51,803 bases of DNA from Vulcanimicrobiota bacterium. Lineage in GTDB: Bacteria > Vulcanimicrobiota > Vulcanimicrobiia > Eremiobacterales > Eremiobacteraceae. Of the stretch, positions 38,308-47,917 are shown in pieces (the first letter of the stretch is position 1; each line of letters opens with the position of its first letter). A model generated the notes under the pieces. The model was not told the origin of the DNA, made no database searches, and was given only the letters and a program-made list of their open reading frames with translations. A program made the translations under genes and the position numbers. Location of the stretch: the NCBI GenBank assembly GCA_019235715.1, contig JAFAKE010000025.1, positions 1-51,803 on the forward strand, in the 5' to 3' direction.

Positions 38308-38334
38308 GCGAACAGGCGTTCGCTATTCGCCGCG

Positions 38335-38541
38335 CTACGAATCCCAATCCTGGCGTTGCGCACGACGCCGTTCGGCCTTGCGTTTGCGCTCGGCAAGCGT
38401 CTCGCTGACGCGCGCGTGCGTGTTGACGGGAATCGTCGGACGCGCGGCGCGGCGCCGCTGCGTTTCGAGCTTCACTTGAAGCGCCGCGATCTGCTTGCGA
38501 CTGCCCGTCTTCTTGGCTTTGCTGCGCTTGCGGCGTGCCAT
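38335..38541 (-). CDS. small, very basic protein
   Basis: 68 residues, with about one third Lys or Arg, and a short amphipathic helix (KQIAALQVKLETQRRRAA). No family recognised; basicity fits nucleic-acid binding. It occupies the otherwise empty interval between dinG and tdh and is in line with dinG, 27 bases away. Other frames over the same stretch are longer but have no better composition. Moderately supported only. Confidence 0.5.
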   Translation of the reverse strand: MARRKRSKAKKTGSRKQIAALQVKLETQRRRAARPTIPVNTHARVSETLAERKRKAERRRAQRQDWDS

Positions 38542-38598
38542 GTCGCGCGCTTTTTGGGCAAAGGCCGCTACGCCTGCCCATCAGAATAGCGCCGGACG

Positions 38599-39702
38599 AT
38601 GAAGGCACAAACGGCTGCGCAGCCCGCGCCGGCGCGGATTTCTACGTTGCCGAAAACGATGCGCGCACTGCTCAAAGAGCGGCCCGGACCCGGCATGTCG
38701 TTGCGCGAAGTTCCGGTTCCCGAAATCGGTCCGACAGACGTGCTGATCCGCGTGCGTCGCGTCGGCATTTGCGGAACCGACGGCCACATCTGGGATTGGG
38801 ACAAGTGGGCGCAAGGACGGCTGCATCCGCCTGTCGTCGTCGGGCACGAGTTCATGGGTACGGTCGCCGCGGCCGGCGGCGCAGTGCGCGGTGTCAGCGT
38901 CGGCGAGCGCGTCAGCGCCGAAGGGCACGTCGTCGATGGCACCTGCCTCTTATGCCGCACTGGGCAGGCCAATCTTTGCGAGCGCGTCCAGGTCATCGGC
39001 GTCGATCGCGACGGGTGCTTCGCCGACTTCATCGTGATGCCCGAAGGCAACGTCTGGCGCCTGGACCCATCGGTACCCGACAATTGGGCGGCGGTCTTCG
39101 ATCCGCTGGGCAATGCCGTACACACCGTCATGACGGCGGATGTGAGCACGAAAAGCGTCGTGATCACGGGCGTCGGCTCGATCGGACTTATGGCGATCCC
39201 GGTCGCGCGCGCCGCCGGCGCGGCCAAGGTCATCGCCATCGACGTGAATCCGCACAAGCTCGAGCTCGCACGCCAGCTGGGTGCGGACGAGGTTTTTGAT
39301 TCGCGCGACCCCTCGACACGCGAGCGCGTGTACGCGCTGACCAACGGCGACGGCGCCGACGTGCTGCTCGAGATGAGCGGCAACGGCGCCGCGCTCGATC
39401 TTGGCCTGTCCATGGTGCGCAACGGCGGACGCGCGGCGCTGCTCGGTTTGCCGTCCGATGCCGTCAACATCAAGCTCGCCGAGCACATCATCTTCAAGGG
39501 CCTGACCGTCTTCGGCATCTTCGGGCGCAAGATGTTCGAGACGTGGTATCAGATGCAATCGCTTGTGACCACCCGGCGCATCGATCTGACGCCGATCATC
39601 ACGCACGTGCTGCCGCTCGAGCAGTTCGAGGAAGCATTCGCGATGCTCAAGGCCGGCAGCGCGGTCAAGATCGTCATGGACGTTTCCGGTGAGCTCGCGT
39701 GA
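38599..39702 (+). CDS. tdh: L-threonine 3-dehydrogenase
   Basis: Zinc alcohol-dehydrogenase family; oxidises threonine to 2-amino-3-ketobutyrate with NAD. 367 residues, with a roughly 20-residue N-terminal extension compared with E. coli. ICGTDGHIWDWDKWAQ and GHEFMG (catalytic zinc), ITGVGSIGLMAIPVARAAGA (NAD), FGIFGRKMFETWYQMQSL and LTPIITHVLPL are diagnostic for Tdh. The structural zinc site has Asp in place of the first of four Cys (VVDGTCLLCRTGQANLC). Overlaps kbl by four bases; the pair converts threonine to glycine and acetyl-CoA. Confidence 0.95.
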   Translation: MKAQTAAQPAPARISTLPKTMRALLKERPGPGMSLREVPVPEIGPTDVLIRVRRVGICGTDGHIWDWDKWAQGRLHPPVVVGHEFMGTVAAAGGAVRGVSVGERVSAEGHVVDGTCLLCRTGQANLCERVQVIGVDRDGCFADFIVMPEGNVWRLDPSVPDNWAAVFDPLGNAVHTVMTADVSTKSVVITGVGSIGLMAIPVARAAGAAKVIAIDVNPHKLELARQLGADEVFDSRDPSTRERVYALTNGDGADVLLEMSGNGAALDLGLSMVRNGGRAALLGLPSDAVNIKLAEHIIFKGLTVFGIFGRKMFETWYQMQSLVTTRRIDLTPIITHVLPLEQFEEAFAMLKAGSAVKIVMDVSGELA

Positions 39703-40889
39703 ACCAAGTCTTCAACCACCGGCTTAAGGCGGATCTCGAAACGCTGCGCGAGGCGGGGACGTTCAAACATCTGCGCCACATCACAACCCCGATGGATGCG
39801 GTCGTCCACATGGCCGAGGCCGGTGACGCGATCGTCCTGTCGAGCAACAACTATCTCGGCTTGGCCGACAACCCGCGCGTTGTCGAGGCGGGCATCGACG
39901 GATTGCGCCGCTACGGCGCCGGCACCGCGAGCGTGCGCTTCATCTGCGGCACGCTCGACATACACCGGCGCGTAGAGCAGCGCATCGCGGAGTTCGTGGG
40001 CACGGAGAATTCTCTGACGTACGTGTCGTGCTGGGCTGCGAACACCGGCCTCATCCCGACGATCGCGGTCCAGGGCACGGCGATCGTGTCGGACGAGCTG
40101 AATCACGCGTCGATCATCGACGGCGCACGCATGGCGACGCAGGCGCAGCGCTTGCGCTACAAGCACGCCGACATGGCCGATCTCGAGGCAAAACTCGCCG
40201 GCCTCGCGCCCGACATGACGAAATTCATCATCAGCGACGGCGTCTTCTCGATGAAAGGCGATCTTGCGAAGCTGCCCGAGATCGTCGCGCTCGCCAAACG
40301 CTATAACGCGGTGACGATCGTCGACGACAGTCACGGCACCGGCGTCACCGGGCGGACCGGGCGCGGCACGATCGAACACTACGGGTTGACCGGCCAAGTG
40401 GACATCATCACCGGCACGCTCGGCAAGGCGCTAGGCGGCGCGGCCGGCGGATTTGTCGCCGGCACGGACGACCTGATCGAAACGCTGATCCAAAAGTCGC
40501 GTCCGCAACTGTTCTCCAACGCGCTGCCGGCGACAGTGGCGTGCAGCGCGTTAGCCGCCATCGACGAGCTCGACGCGCATCCCGAGCTGCTCGCGACGCA
40601 GCGCGAGAACATCGCCTATTTCCGCGCAGGTCTCAAGCGCTTAGGTTACAAGCCGCTCGAAGGAGAGAGCGCGATCATCCCGATCATCGTCGGCGAAACG
40701 GCCTTCGCGATCCAGATGAGCGACGAGCTGCTCAAACGCGGGGTCTTTGTGACGGGTTTCGGGTACCCGGTCGTGCCCGAAGGGACTGCGCGCATCCGCG
40801 TGCAGATGAGCGCCGCGCTCACGCGAGAACACCTCGACCGCGCGCTCGCGGCGTTCAACGAGGTCGGCAAGTCGCTCGGCATCATCTAG
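39699..40889 (+). CDS. kbl: 2-amino-3-ketobutyrate CoA ligase (glycine C-acetyltransferase)
   Basis: PLP enzyme of the alpha-oxoamine synthase family that splits aminoketobutyrate with CoA to glycine and acetyl-CoA. 396 residues, GTG start overlapping the tdh stop (GTGA). SSNNYLGLADNPRVVEA, GTASVRFICGTLDIH, DELNHASIIDG, VDDSHGTGVTGRTGRGT and the PLP lysine in TGTLGKALGGAAGG are all present. Context with tdh distinguishes it from BioF and other relatives. Confidence 0.96.
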   Translation: MNQVFNHRLKADLETLREAGTFKHLRHITTPMDAVVHMAEAGDAIVLSSNNYLGLADNPRVVEAGIDGLRRYGAGTASVRFICGTLDIHRRVEQRIAEFVGTENSLTYVSCWAANTGLIPTIAVQGTAIVSDELNHASIIDGARMATQAQRLRYKHADMADLEAKLAGLAPDMTKFIISDGVFSMKGDLAKLPEIVALAKRYNAVTIVDDSHGTGVTGRTGRGTIEHYGLTGQVDIITGTLGKALGGAAGGFVAGTDDLIETLIQKSRPQLFSNALPATVACSALAAIDELDAHPELLATQRENIAYFRAGLKRLGYKPLEGESAIIPIIVGETAFAIQMSDELLKRGVFVTGFGYPVVPEGTARIRVQMSAALTREHLDRALAAFNEVGKSLGII

Positions 40890-40902
40890 CGCCTCGCGCC
40901 TT

Positions 40903-42312
40903 TCACTGCTGCAAAAGCCGCGCCATCGCGTCGACGCAGGTGTCTTGATTGAGCCACAATTGCGGCGGCGCGACCACGAGCGGCGTGGCGACTGCGCCGT
41001 TCACCAGCCCGAGCGCGCCGGCGGGTGCGGGCAGAGGATCCGGATCGAAGCCGGCGGTGCTGCGGAACAAGAGCTCGGCGTATTCCGCTTCGAACCAGCC
41101 GAACGACGTGCGCGTATAGCGGTTCGGATTTTCGGGATCGAAGCTCTCGTGAAAAAGCGTGCCGCCCTGCGTCGTCGCCTGAACGGTGCGGATCTCGCTG
41201 ACCGTCTCCGATGGAGATGCGGCGGTGATCGCGCGCATGACCAGGCCGAGCGGCCATACCCAGCCGGTCGGCGTGTGCGGGCTTCCCAACCCAGACGCAT
41301 AACTGCCCGAGTAGTAGTACGGGTTGGCCGACGACAGCGCGAAGCGCCGCGTGTTCGCATAGATCGGGTCGCCGGGCGTCGTGAAACCGTAATACGTCGC
41401 GCTGATCAGGTTGGGCACGTTCGCGTCGTCGGCGAGCAGCGTATGGCCGTAGCCGTCGACCTCGTATGCGTAGATCCAGCCGAAGTCCATCTCGTAAATC
41501 GCGCCATAGCGCTGGATGCCGGCGTCGATCTGATCGGCGAGCAGCGTCGCCGCGGCGGCGAGCTTCGCGTCGCCATATCCTGACTGGGCCATCTCCGCCA
41601 GCTCGCGCAACGCGACACACACGAACATGTTCTGTGGGATGTTATACGCGTAGCGCACCGGGTCGTCTGATGGGCGAAAGGCCGACCACACCATGCCCGT
41701 GTAGGCATAATCCAATCCCCGTCCGCTGACGAGCAAAGGCGAGCGATAGTGGGAGCATGACGCGTGGTGCTGCTCGCATTGGTACGTCGAGACCGTGTGC
41801 TCCAACGACCAGTGCAAGCGCGGCGTGAAAAGCGCGCGGTCACCAGTGCGCCGCCAGTAAGTGTACGCGAGCGTCACCGGGTAGGCCAAGGAATCGGCTT
41901 CCCACTTCTCTTCCCAGATCTTGTAGCCGGCCGTGAACGCGTTTGCGTACGGATCGGTCAGCACGTTTTTCGCGTTGCGTTCGATGACATCACGGATAAG
42001 CGGCCCAAGCGTCTGGAAATGCGCCACGAACCTGACATACGGCTTTGCTTGGGCCGACGAATCGCGCAGCCACATCGCGGGGATGTCGCCGGTCTGGACG
42101 TACATCGTCCCATCGTCTTCCAGGAAGAAGTCTGCGCTGACGGTTTGGAACAGCGTGGAGGTCGCGATCTGCATGGTGGTGGGATTGATCGCCGAGGACG
42201 GGACGATGATGAACGACGGGCCCGGCGCGCCCTGCGCCCACGCGGGCGCGCTCACGATCAGCAGCGCGGGCACTATCGCAAGCGCGCGCGTATATGACGC
42301 GGGCGAAATCAC
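40903..42312 (-). CDS. exported GH125 exo-alpha-1,6-mannosidase
   Basis: 469 residues from GTG 42312, giving a signal peptide (ALAIVPALLIVSAPAWA). Metal-independent (alpha/alpha)6-barrel family. TGDIPAMWLRDSSAQ (catalytic Asp), GYKIWEEKWEADSLAYPVTLAY, YNIPQNMFVCVAL, MDFGWIYAYEVDGYGH and the C-terminal TSFGWFEAEYAELLF are typical. Releases non-reducing alpha-1,6-mannose from glycans outside the cytoplasm. No other glycan-degrading gene is beside it. Divergent from the MFS gene over about 76 bases. Confidence 0.9.
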   Translation of the reverse strand: MISPASYTRALAIVPALLIVSAPAWAQGAPGPSFIIVPSSAINPTTMQIATSTLFQTVSADFFLEDDGTMYVQTGDIPAMWLRDSSAQAKPYVRFVAHFQTLGPLIRDVIERNAKNVLTDPYANAFTAGYKIWEEKWEADSLAYPVTLAYTYWRRTGDRALFTPRLHWSLEHTVSTYQCEQHHASCSHYRSPLLVSGRGLDYAYTGMVWSAFRPSDDPVRYAYNIPQNMFVCVALRELAEMAQSGYGDAKLAAAATLLADQIDAGIQRYGAIYEMDFGWIYAYEVDGYGHTLLADDANVPNLISATYYGFTTPGDPIYANTRRFALSSANPYYYSGSYASGLGSPHTPTGWVWPLGLVMRAITAASPSETVSEIRTVQATTQGGTLFHESFDPENPNRYTRTSFGWFEAEYAELLFRSTAGFDPDPLPAPAGALGLVNGAVATPLVVAPPQLWLNQDTCVDAMARLLQQ

Positions 42313-42388
42313 GTCCCGCCCGTTCGAAAAAGCGCAACGCAATCCCGCCCGGAGGTTATCCCCTGGACCGCGCTCGAAAGCGCGCTCG

Positions 42389-43582
42389 ATGGTCGCTCGC
42401 ATCCTCCCAATCCTCGGCATCACGTTCATCGACATCCTCGGGTTCTCGATCCTCATCCCGATCTTGCCCTACTTCGTTCAGCACTTCGGCGCGAGCGATC
42501 TCACGGTCGGCTTGCTGTTCTCGACATTCGCCGCGTGTCAGTTCATCGCCGGACCGGTGTGGGGCAACGTGAGCGATCGCATCGGGCGCAAACGCGTGCT
42601 CATCATCAGCCAGATCGGCGCGACGATCGGCTGGACCATGCTCGCATACGCCGGCAGTCTCGCCGTCGTGTTCATCGCACGGATCATCGAAGGGCTGTCG
42701 GGCGGCAACATCAGCGTGACGCAGGCGTATGTCGCCGATCTTGTCGAGCCGAAAGACCGCGCGCGCGCGTTCGGCTACGTCGGCGCGTCGTTCAGCGCCG
42801 GCATCATCTTCGGTCCGCTCCTCGGCGGTTTTCTGCTCGCGCATTACGGCTTCTCAGCGCCGTTTCTCGCGGCGGCGGCTATCCAGTTCATCACGCTGCT
42901 GCTGACGATCTTCATGCTCCCCGAATCGACGAGCAGCGCGGAACGGTCGCATGTCGCGACGTTTGCGGACATCTTGCGCTCGCTGAGCGACCGCACGCTC
43001 GCGCCGCTGCTGATCCAGATATGGGCCTTCTCGCTGTCGCTCTACGCGTGGTTCGGCGTGCTGACGCTGTTGTTCAAAGAAGCGCTGCACTTCAACGGTT
43101 CGCAGACGAGCTATTTCTTCGCGAGCTTCGGCCTTGTCAGCGTCATCCTTCAGGTAGGCATCGTCGGTGGAACGAACGACCGTTTCGGCGCACGGCGCAC
43201 GGCGCTGCTGGGCATCGGCTCGCTGCTCATCGGCTTCTTGCTCGTGCCGCTCATCCATACGATCTGGTCGGCGCTGCCGACGATCCTGTTGTTCGCGTTC
43301 GGTATGGCGATCGCGCGGCCAAGCCTCACCGCGCTGTTGACCGACCGCACGCCTGAAAACCAGCGCGGCACCATCTTGGGCGTCAGCTCTGCGTTGGACA
43401 ACCTCTCCGGCGTCTTCATGCCGCCGGTCTCAACGGGGGTCTTGGGCGCTTTTGGTCCGGCGTGGGCCGGCGTCCCCTCGGCATTCTGGTCTGTGGTCGC
43501 GCTGGTGTTGGGGCTGCGCAATCGCACGTCAAATGCGCCGGCTGACGATGCGTTGCCGCCGCAGGCGCAGGAAAGCGTGTGA
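42389..43582 (+). CDS. MFS drug/metabolite efflux transporter (DHA1, TetA-like)
   Basis: 397 residues, 12 membrane helices. Motif A GNVSDRIGRKRVLII after the second helix, and the antiporter motif C region GASFSAGIIFGPLLGGFL in the fifth, point to proton-coupled efflux. A second motif-A-like GTNDRFGARRTALLG marks the duplicated half. Substrate unknown. Start at ATG 42389; the longer upstream frame is antisense to GH125. Confidence 0.88.
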   Translation: MVARILPILGITFIDILGFSILIPILPYFVQHFGASDLTVGLLFSTFAACQFIAGPVWGNVSDRIGRKRVLIISQIGATIGWTMLAYAGSLAVVFIARIIEGLSGGNISVTQAYVADLVEPKDRARAFGYVGASFSAGIIFGPLLGGFLLAHYGFSAPFLAAAAIQFITLLLTIFMLPESTSSAERSHVATFADILRSLSDRTLAPLLIQIWAFSLSLYAWFGVLTLLFKEALHFNGSQTSYFFASFGLVSVILQVGIVGGTNDRFGARRTALLGIGSLLIGFLLVPLIHTIWSALPTILLFAFGMAIARPSLTALLTDRTPENQRGTILGVSSALDNLSGVFMPPVSTGVLGAFGPAWAGVPSAFWSVVALVLGLRNRTSNAPADDALPPQAQESV

Positions 43583-43586
43583 AGCG

Positions 43587-45485
43587 CTACTTCAGCTTGT
43601 GCGGCTTGTCGATGTAATCTTGATAGACCAGCCCCTGCGCGATCTCCATCGACTCGGTGAGCACGCCGCGCGCGAGGGCCATGTCCTCGCAGGTCTCGCC
43701 GCTCGCTAACGCCTGCGACATCAGCGTCGCGATCGGCGTCTTCGTCTCATACGAGAGCCAGGCGGCGCAGCTGATCTCACCGGGCGACACCCCGCTGCGC
43801 GTGAGCGTCGCGTACTCGGGCGTCTCCACGCCTGGAAAACGGTACGCAAGCGCTTTGCGGAACCAATCGTAGCGAGCCTGCGATGAGGTCAGGTCGAGCA
43901 TCGTGATGCGCGCGGCGAGCCAGCGGCTTTGCGCCGTGTAGATCTCGTCATCAGATTGCAGCGCCATCGCCTCGACGCTATCCCACGCGGCCTGCGCTTT
44001 GTCGAGCGCGGCGCGCACCTTCGGCATGTCAGCCGGTTTGATGTCGCCTGAGCTCGTGTCGATCGTGTCGAGGACGACGAAGTAGTCCTTGAGGGCATTG
44101 ACGCTGTCCGCCGCGGATGAGACCGCGCCGCGCGCGCGATCGACGGCGCGCGCGAGCTCGTCCGACGACGAGATCATTTGCGCGCTGATGCCCGGATAAT
44201 ACGCCTGCACGGATTGCGTGCCGATCGTCGCCTCGCTGTCGACCAGCTGCTGACCCATCTCGTGGAGCAGCGTTTGATTGTCCTGGAACAGCCCGGGTGC
44301 GGTCGTCATGACGTCCGCAGTGAGGCTGAGCGCGCCGTTGATGTCGACGATCATCTTATCGAGCGCTGCGGTCGCTTGCGCGAGGTTGTTGTTCGCCGTC
44401 TTGGGCTGGCCTAAATTGGGGACGCCGCCTGACAGCGAGTGCAGTTGCGTGGCGAGCGATTCTGCATCGCGGTTGCCCCAGCGCGCTTGTTCGCGCGCCA
44501 GCGCTGCGTCGTCGCGCGTGATGTTCAGCGCCTGCTCGATCATCGAAGCGGTCGACGCGCGACCGGCAGGATCGAGCTCGAATGCGAACTGCAACGGCGA
44601 ACCAGGACCCGCATGCATGCCTGTGTCCTTGAGCGCTGTTTGCAGACCGGCGACGTGCGAGGATGCGAGCGTATCCGAAGACTCGACGTGCAGCGCTTGC
44701 GCGTAACGCGCGTCCGCGTACGAGAAGCGTCCCTCGCTCTCGTCATGGATCGCATCGGCGGTGATCTGCGCCGCGGTTGGGTTGTCGAGCTGCGGATAGC
44801 CCTCGAGGTGCGCGATGCGATCGCTCGGCACCGGATGATCCAAAAACGCCCTATCGGCCTTGCTTTCGGGCGACTCAGACATCTTGCGCAGCTGATCCAT
44901 GAAATCGACCATCGACTGCGGATCGTAGCCGGCGCGCGACATCAGCTGCAGGCCGTATTGGTCGGCTTGCAGCTCGTCGACGCGCGAGAACTTGGTCATC
45001 GCCAATTCGCCCGCGTCGCCGCCGAAGAGCGAGGCGATGGGCGAAAGGATCGAGAGCACGCCCACGAGGATGCCGAGCACCGTGCTCTTCTCTTCTAATG
45101 AGAGGAAATGACGGCGCTCGACGTGGCCCATTTCGTGGGCGAGCACGCCCGCCAGCTCGTCATCGGAGGATACCGCGTTGAGCAGACCCATGTCGACGTG
45201 CACGAAGCCGCCGGGCAGGGCGAACGCGTTGATCTCGTCCGAGTTGATGATGCTGAAGGTGAAATTGATGTCTTCGCGCGCGCGGAATTTGGCGAGATTA
45301 CCGCCCACCGTGTTCACCCAGTTGGTGAGGAACGGATCGTCGACGAGCAGGCTTTCGCGGTCGACTTCTTTCGAGATCGCCGCACCCTTGGCGATTTCGG
45401 TCGCCGTGCTCATCGCGCGCACCTGGAGCGGCGACGCGAGATCGAAGATGAAAATGGCGAGCAGCAGCGCGGCGAGAGTGCGCAT
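43587..45485 (-). CDS. periplasmic M48 metalloprotease (BepA/LoiP-like)
   Basis: 632 residues, signal peptide to about 24. M48 domain (about 50-240): FALPGGFVHVDMGLLNA, zinc motif AHEMGH, third ligand in RVDELQADQYGLQLM, and a DHPVPSDRIAHL repeat. The C-terminal 390 residues are helical and TPR-like at first (DARYAQALHVESSDTL), then unlike known BepA. BepA degrades or helps assemble outer-membrane proteins. Fourth gene of the DtxR operon, two bases behind the TlpA-like gene, and convergent to the MFS gene. Confidence 0.88.
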   Translation of the reverse strand: MRTLAALLLAIFIFDLASPLQVRAMSTATEIAKGAAISKEVDRESLLVDDPFLTNWVNTVGGNLAKFRAREDINFTFSIINSDEINAFALPGGFVHVDMGLLNAVSSDDELAGVLAHEMGHVERRHFLSLEEKSTVLGILVGVLSILSPIASLFGGDAGELAMTKFSRVDELQADQYGLQLMSRAGYDPQSMVDFMDQLRKMSESPESKADRAFLDHPVPSDRIAHLEGYPQLDNPTAAQITADAIHDESEGRFSYADARYAQALHVESSDTLASSHVAGLQTALKDTGMHAGPGSPLQFAFELDPAGRASTASMIEQALNITRDDAALAREQARWGNRDAESLATQLHSLSGGVPNLGQPKTANNNLAQATAALDKMIVDINGALSLTADVMTTAPGLFQDNQTLLHEMGQQLVDSEATIGTQSVQAYYPGISAQMISSSDELARAVDRARGAVSSAADSVNALKDYFVVLDTIDTSSGDIKPADMPKVRAALDKAQAAWDSVEAMALQSDDEIYTAQSRWLAARITMLDLTSSQARYDWFRKALAYRFPGVETPEYATLTRSGVSPGEISCAAWLSYETKTPIATLMSQALASGETCEDMALARGVLTESMEIAQGLVYQDYIDKPHKLK

Positions 45486-45487
45486 GC

Positions 45488-46003
45488 TTACCCCTTGTCA
45501 ATCGCCGCGAGGTTATCCTTGAGCTGCTCTGGAGACATGAAACCGCGCGAGATCTTACGCACGATCCCATTGCTGTCGATGAAGAAACTCCAGGGCAGTG
45601 AGTCGACCTGATAGGCTTCAGTGAATGCGCCGGGATCGAGCAGCACGCGATACGTGATCCCAAAACGCGTCAGGAACGGTATGACGAGTTCGGCATCCTC
45701 TTGTTCGTCGATGCCGATGAACACGATTCTATCCTTGTACTGCGGATACGCCTTCACGATCCCCGGCAGCTCTTGCTTGCATGGCGGGCACCACGTCGCG
45801 AAGGCATTGATGAAGACGGGCTTGCCTTTGAATTGCGCGAGGGTGACCTGCGTACCGTCGACGTCCTTGAGCGAGAACGAGGGCGCCGGCTGGTCGACGG
45901 CTGCCCGCCCCTGAGCGCCGCCGTGCGTCGGGCCGTTTTGCTTGGCGCAGGCGCCCGCGATGAGCGCCAGCCCCGCTAGTAAGAAGATGAAACTCGATCG
46001 CAT
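45488..46003 (-). CDS. TlpA-like lipoprotein thioredoxin
   Basis: 171 residues. Lipoprotein signal (LIAGAC, Cys about residue 19). Redoxin fold with SFSLKDVDGTQVTLAQFKGK, active site WCPPC, GIDEQEDAELVIPFL and cis-Pro VDSLPWSFFID. TlpA/ResA-type proteins reduce disulfides outside the membrane, for example on copper or haem apoproteins, so helping a copper enzyme such as the adjacent oxidase is plausible. 15 bases behind the oxidase-ZIP gene and two before the protease. Confidence 0.92.
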   Translation of the reverse strand: MRSSFIFLLAGLALIAGACAKQNGPTHGGAQGRAAVDQPAPSFSLKDVDGTQVTLAQFKGKPVFINAFATWCPPCKQELPGIVKAYPQYKDRIVFIGIDEQEDAELVIPFLTRFGITYRVLLDPGAFTEAYQVDSLPWSFFIDSNGIVRKISRGFMSPEQLKDNLAAIDKG

Positions 46004-46018
46004 AGTCTTTCGTGCCGG

Positions 46019-47917
46019 TCAGGCGCCGGCGGCGGTGAGGATGAGGTCTGTGCCCAAGCCGATGACGAACCCGAGGAAGATGCCGACGGCTGCCAGTTCT
46101 TTGTGTCCGATGCGGCCGCCCGCCTTCGTCATCTCGCCGATGACGTAGATGATGGCGCCGGCCGCGACCGTGAGGAACAGCACGGAAAGCGCCGGCGAGA
46201 CAAATCGGTAGCCGATCAGCGTGCCGACAAACGTCGGGCCGCCGCCGAGCAGACCCAGCATCAGGATCTGCCGCCAGCCGACGTGCGCTTCTGTTCCGAC
46301 AAGGGGCGCGGCGATGCCGAAGCCCTCGGTCATGTTGTGCAGGCCGAAGCCGATGATGAGCAGCACGGCGAGCTCGATCGCGCCGGTCGCCGCGGATTGG
46401 CCGATGGCAAGCCCCTCGCTGAAGTTGTGCAGCCCGATGCCGAGCGCGATCGTCGTCGCCAGCGTCATGGGACTCAAAATGCCGCCTTCTGCAACCGCGG
46501 CGCGCTGCCGCGCGAACACGACGCGTGAGAAGTACACGAGGCCGACGAGTCCGAGCGCGAGCCCGCCGACATAGATCGCCGTCAGTTCCCAAAACGGCCC
46601 GGAGCCGGCGCCTTGCTGCATGCGCGTGAGCGCGTCGCCGACCGGCTCGCCGGCTTGGCGCAGGATGTCGAAGAGCAAGAAGAACAGCACGCCGATCGCG
46701 ATCGCGTTGGCGAACGCGATCCAGCGCCGCGGCACGCCGCGCATCAGCGCGAACGGCAGCCCCAGAAAGATAGTCAAGCCTGCGATCGCGCCGAGCACGA
46801 GCGTCTGCGCTTGCGTCAGCTTAGGGCCGGTGGCCGACTCGCCCGTGGGCGCCGTCGCCATCACATCTTGAGAGGCCATCGACGCGAATCGGTCGGGCGT
46901 GCCTTCGTAATGGATCGCCGACACCAAACCGCCCGGACCGCGGTCGCCATTGAGCATGTGGTCGGCGACATGACAATGGAACATCCACGTGCCGGGCTGC
47001 GCGTCAGCGACGAACTCGATGTCGCGCGTTTCGCCGGGTCCGAGCGTCAGCGTATCCATCATCTGGCGCGCGCTCGGTGCAACGGGTTGGCCGTCGACCG
47101 CCACCACTTGGAAATGATGGCCGTGCGTGTGCATCGTGTGGAACTCTGTACCGCTGATGTCGATCTCGCGCACGCGGACGCGTTGACCCGCGCGCACTTC
47201 GAACGGCTTGCCGAGCGGATAGCTCTTCCCGTTGATGCTGAAGTAGTTCTCGCTGCTGCTGAAGATCTTCCAGGACGAGATCAGCATGAGGTAGTCGCGG
47301 TCGACCCTCGGTCCTGGAGCCGGACTGCGCGGATCGACGACCACCGCACCGTAGAGTCCGCGGTCGAGCTGGTTGAGATCGTCGACATGCGTGTGATAGA
47401 TGTACGTGCCCGGCTGGCGCACGACGAACTGATAGACGAAGCTTTGTCCTGGCTGCACCGGCGCTTGGCTAAATCCCGGCGAGCCGTCCATCGCGGCAGG
47501 CACGTTCATGCCGTGCCAATGGATCGTGGTCGGCGCCGGTAGATGATTCGTGAAGATGACACGCAACGTATCGCCTTCACGCACGTGGATCGTGGGACCG
47601 GGCACGGTGCCGTTGTACGTCCAGGCATCGACGTTCACGCCGGGCGCCGGCGTCCACGTCTTGCGTTCGGCGATCAGATGCACGACGGCGACAGGCCCGT
47701 GCATCGCCGGCGGCAGTGACGGTAAGAGTGAGTAATCGCGCTGTGCGTCGGCTTCGGCGCGCGCGACGGCGGCTGCGGAGATATCGGCAGCAACCGGTCC
47801 CGGCGCTGCGCTCTCGAGCGCATCGGCGCGCACGGCCGATGGAGCAAACGCGGCCCACGAGAGGACGCCGGTGAAAAAAGCGATGCGCGCAAGCACGCGT
47901 GGCACGATCGGACTCAC
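46019..47917 (-). CDS. multicopper oxidase fused to a ZIP-family metal transporter
   Basis: 632 residues in one open frame. Signal sequence to about 31. Residues about 70-340 form a two-domain multicopper oxidase with all four copper motifs: HWHG (133), HTHVD (175), HTHGHHF (263) and HCHVADH (314). The axial position is probably Leu331 (GGL; many relatives have GGM), as in laccases. Residues 371-629 have about eight helices with the ZIP metal-site motifs HNFSEG (497) and HNMTEG (527). A ZIP N-terminus faces the periplasm, so the oxidase would sit there at the pore mouth. GTG start overlaps the DtxR-like gene (GTGA). Metal (Fe, Mn, Zn or Cu) unknown. Confidence 0.92.
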   Translation of the reverse strand: MSPIVPRVLARIAFFTGVLSWAAFAPSAVRADALESAAPGPVAADISAAAVARAEADAQRDYSLLPSLPPAMHGPVAVVHLIAERKTWTPAPGVNVDAWTYNGTVPGPTIHVREGDTLRVIFTNHLPAPTTIHWHGMNVPAAMDGSPGFSQAPVQPGQSFVYQFVVRQPGTYIYHTHVDDLNQLDRGLYGAVVVDPRSPAPGPRVDRDYLMLISSWKIFSSSENYFSINGKSYPLGKPFEVRAGQRVRVREIDISGTEFHTMHTHGHHFQVVAVDGQPVAPSARQMMDTLTLGPGETRDIEFVADAQPGTWMFHCHVADHMLNGDRGPGGLVSAIHYEGTPDRFASMASQDVMATAPTGESATGPKLTQAQTLVLGAIAGLTIFLGLPFALMRGVPRRWIAFANAIAIGVLFFLLFDILRQAGEPVGDALTRMQQGAGSGPFWELTAIYVGGLALGLVGLVYFSRVVFARQRAAVAEGGILSPMTLATTIALGIGLHNFSEGLAIGQSAATGAIELAVLLIIGFGLHNMTEGFGIAAPLVGTEAHVGWRQILMLGLLGGGPTFVGTLIGYRFVSPALSVLFLTVAAGAIIYVIGEMTKAGGRIGHKELAAVGIFLGFVIGLGTDLILTAAGA

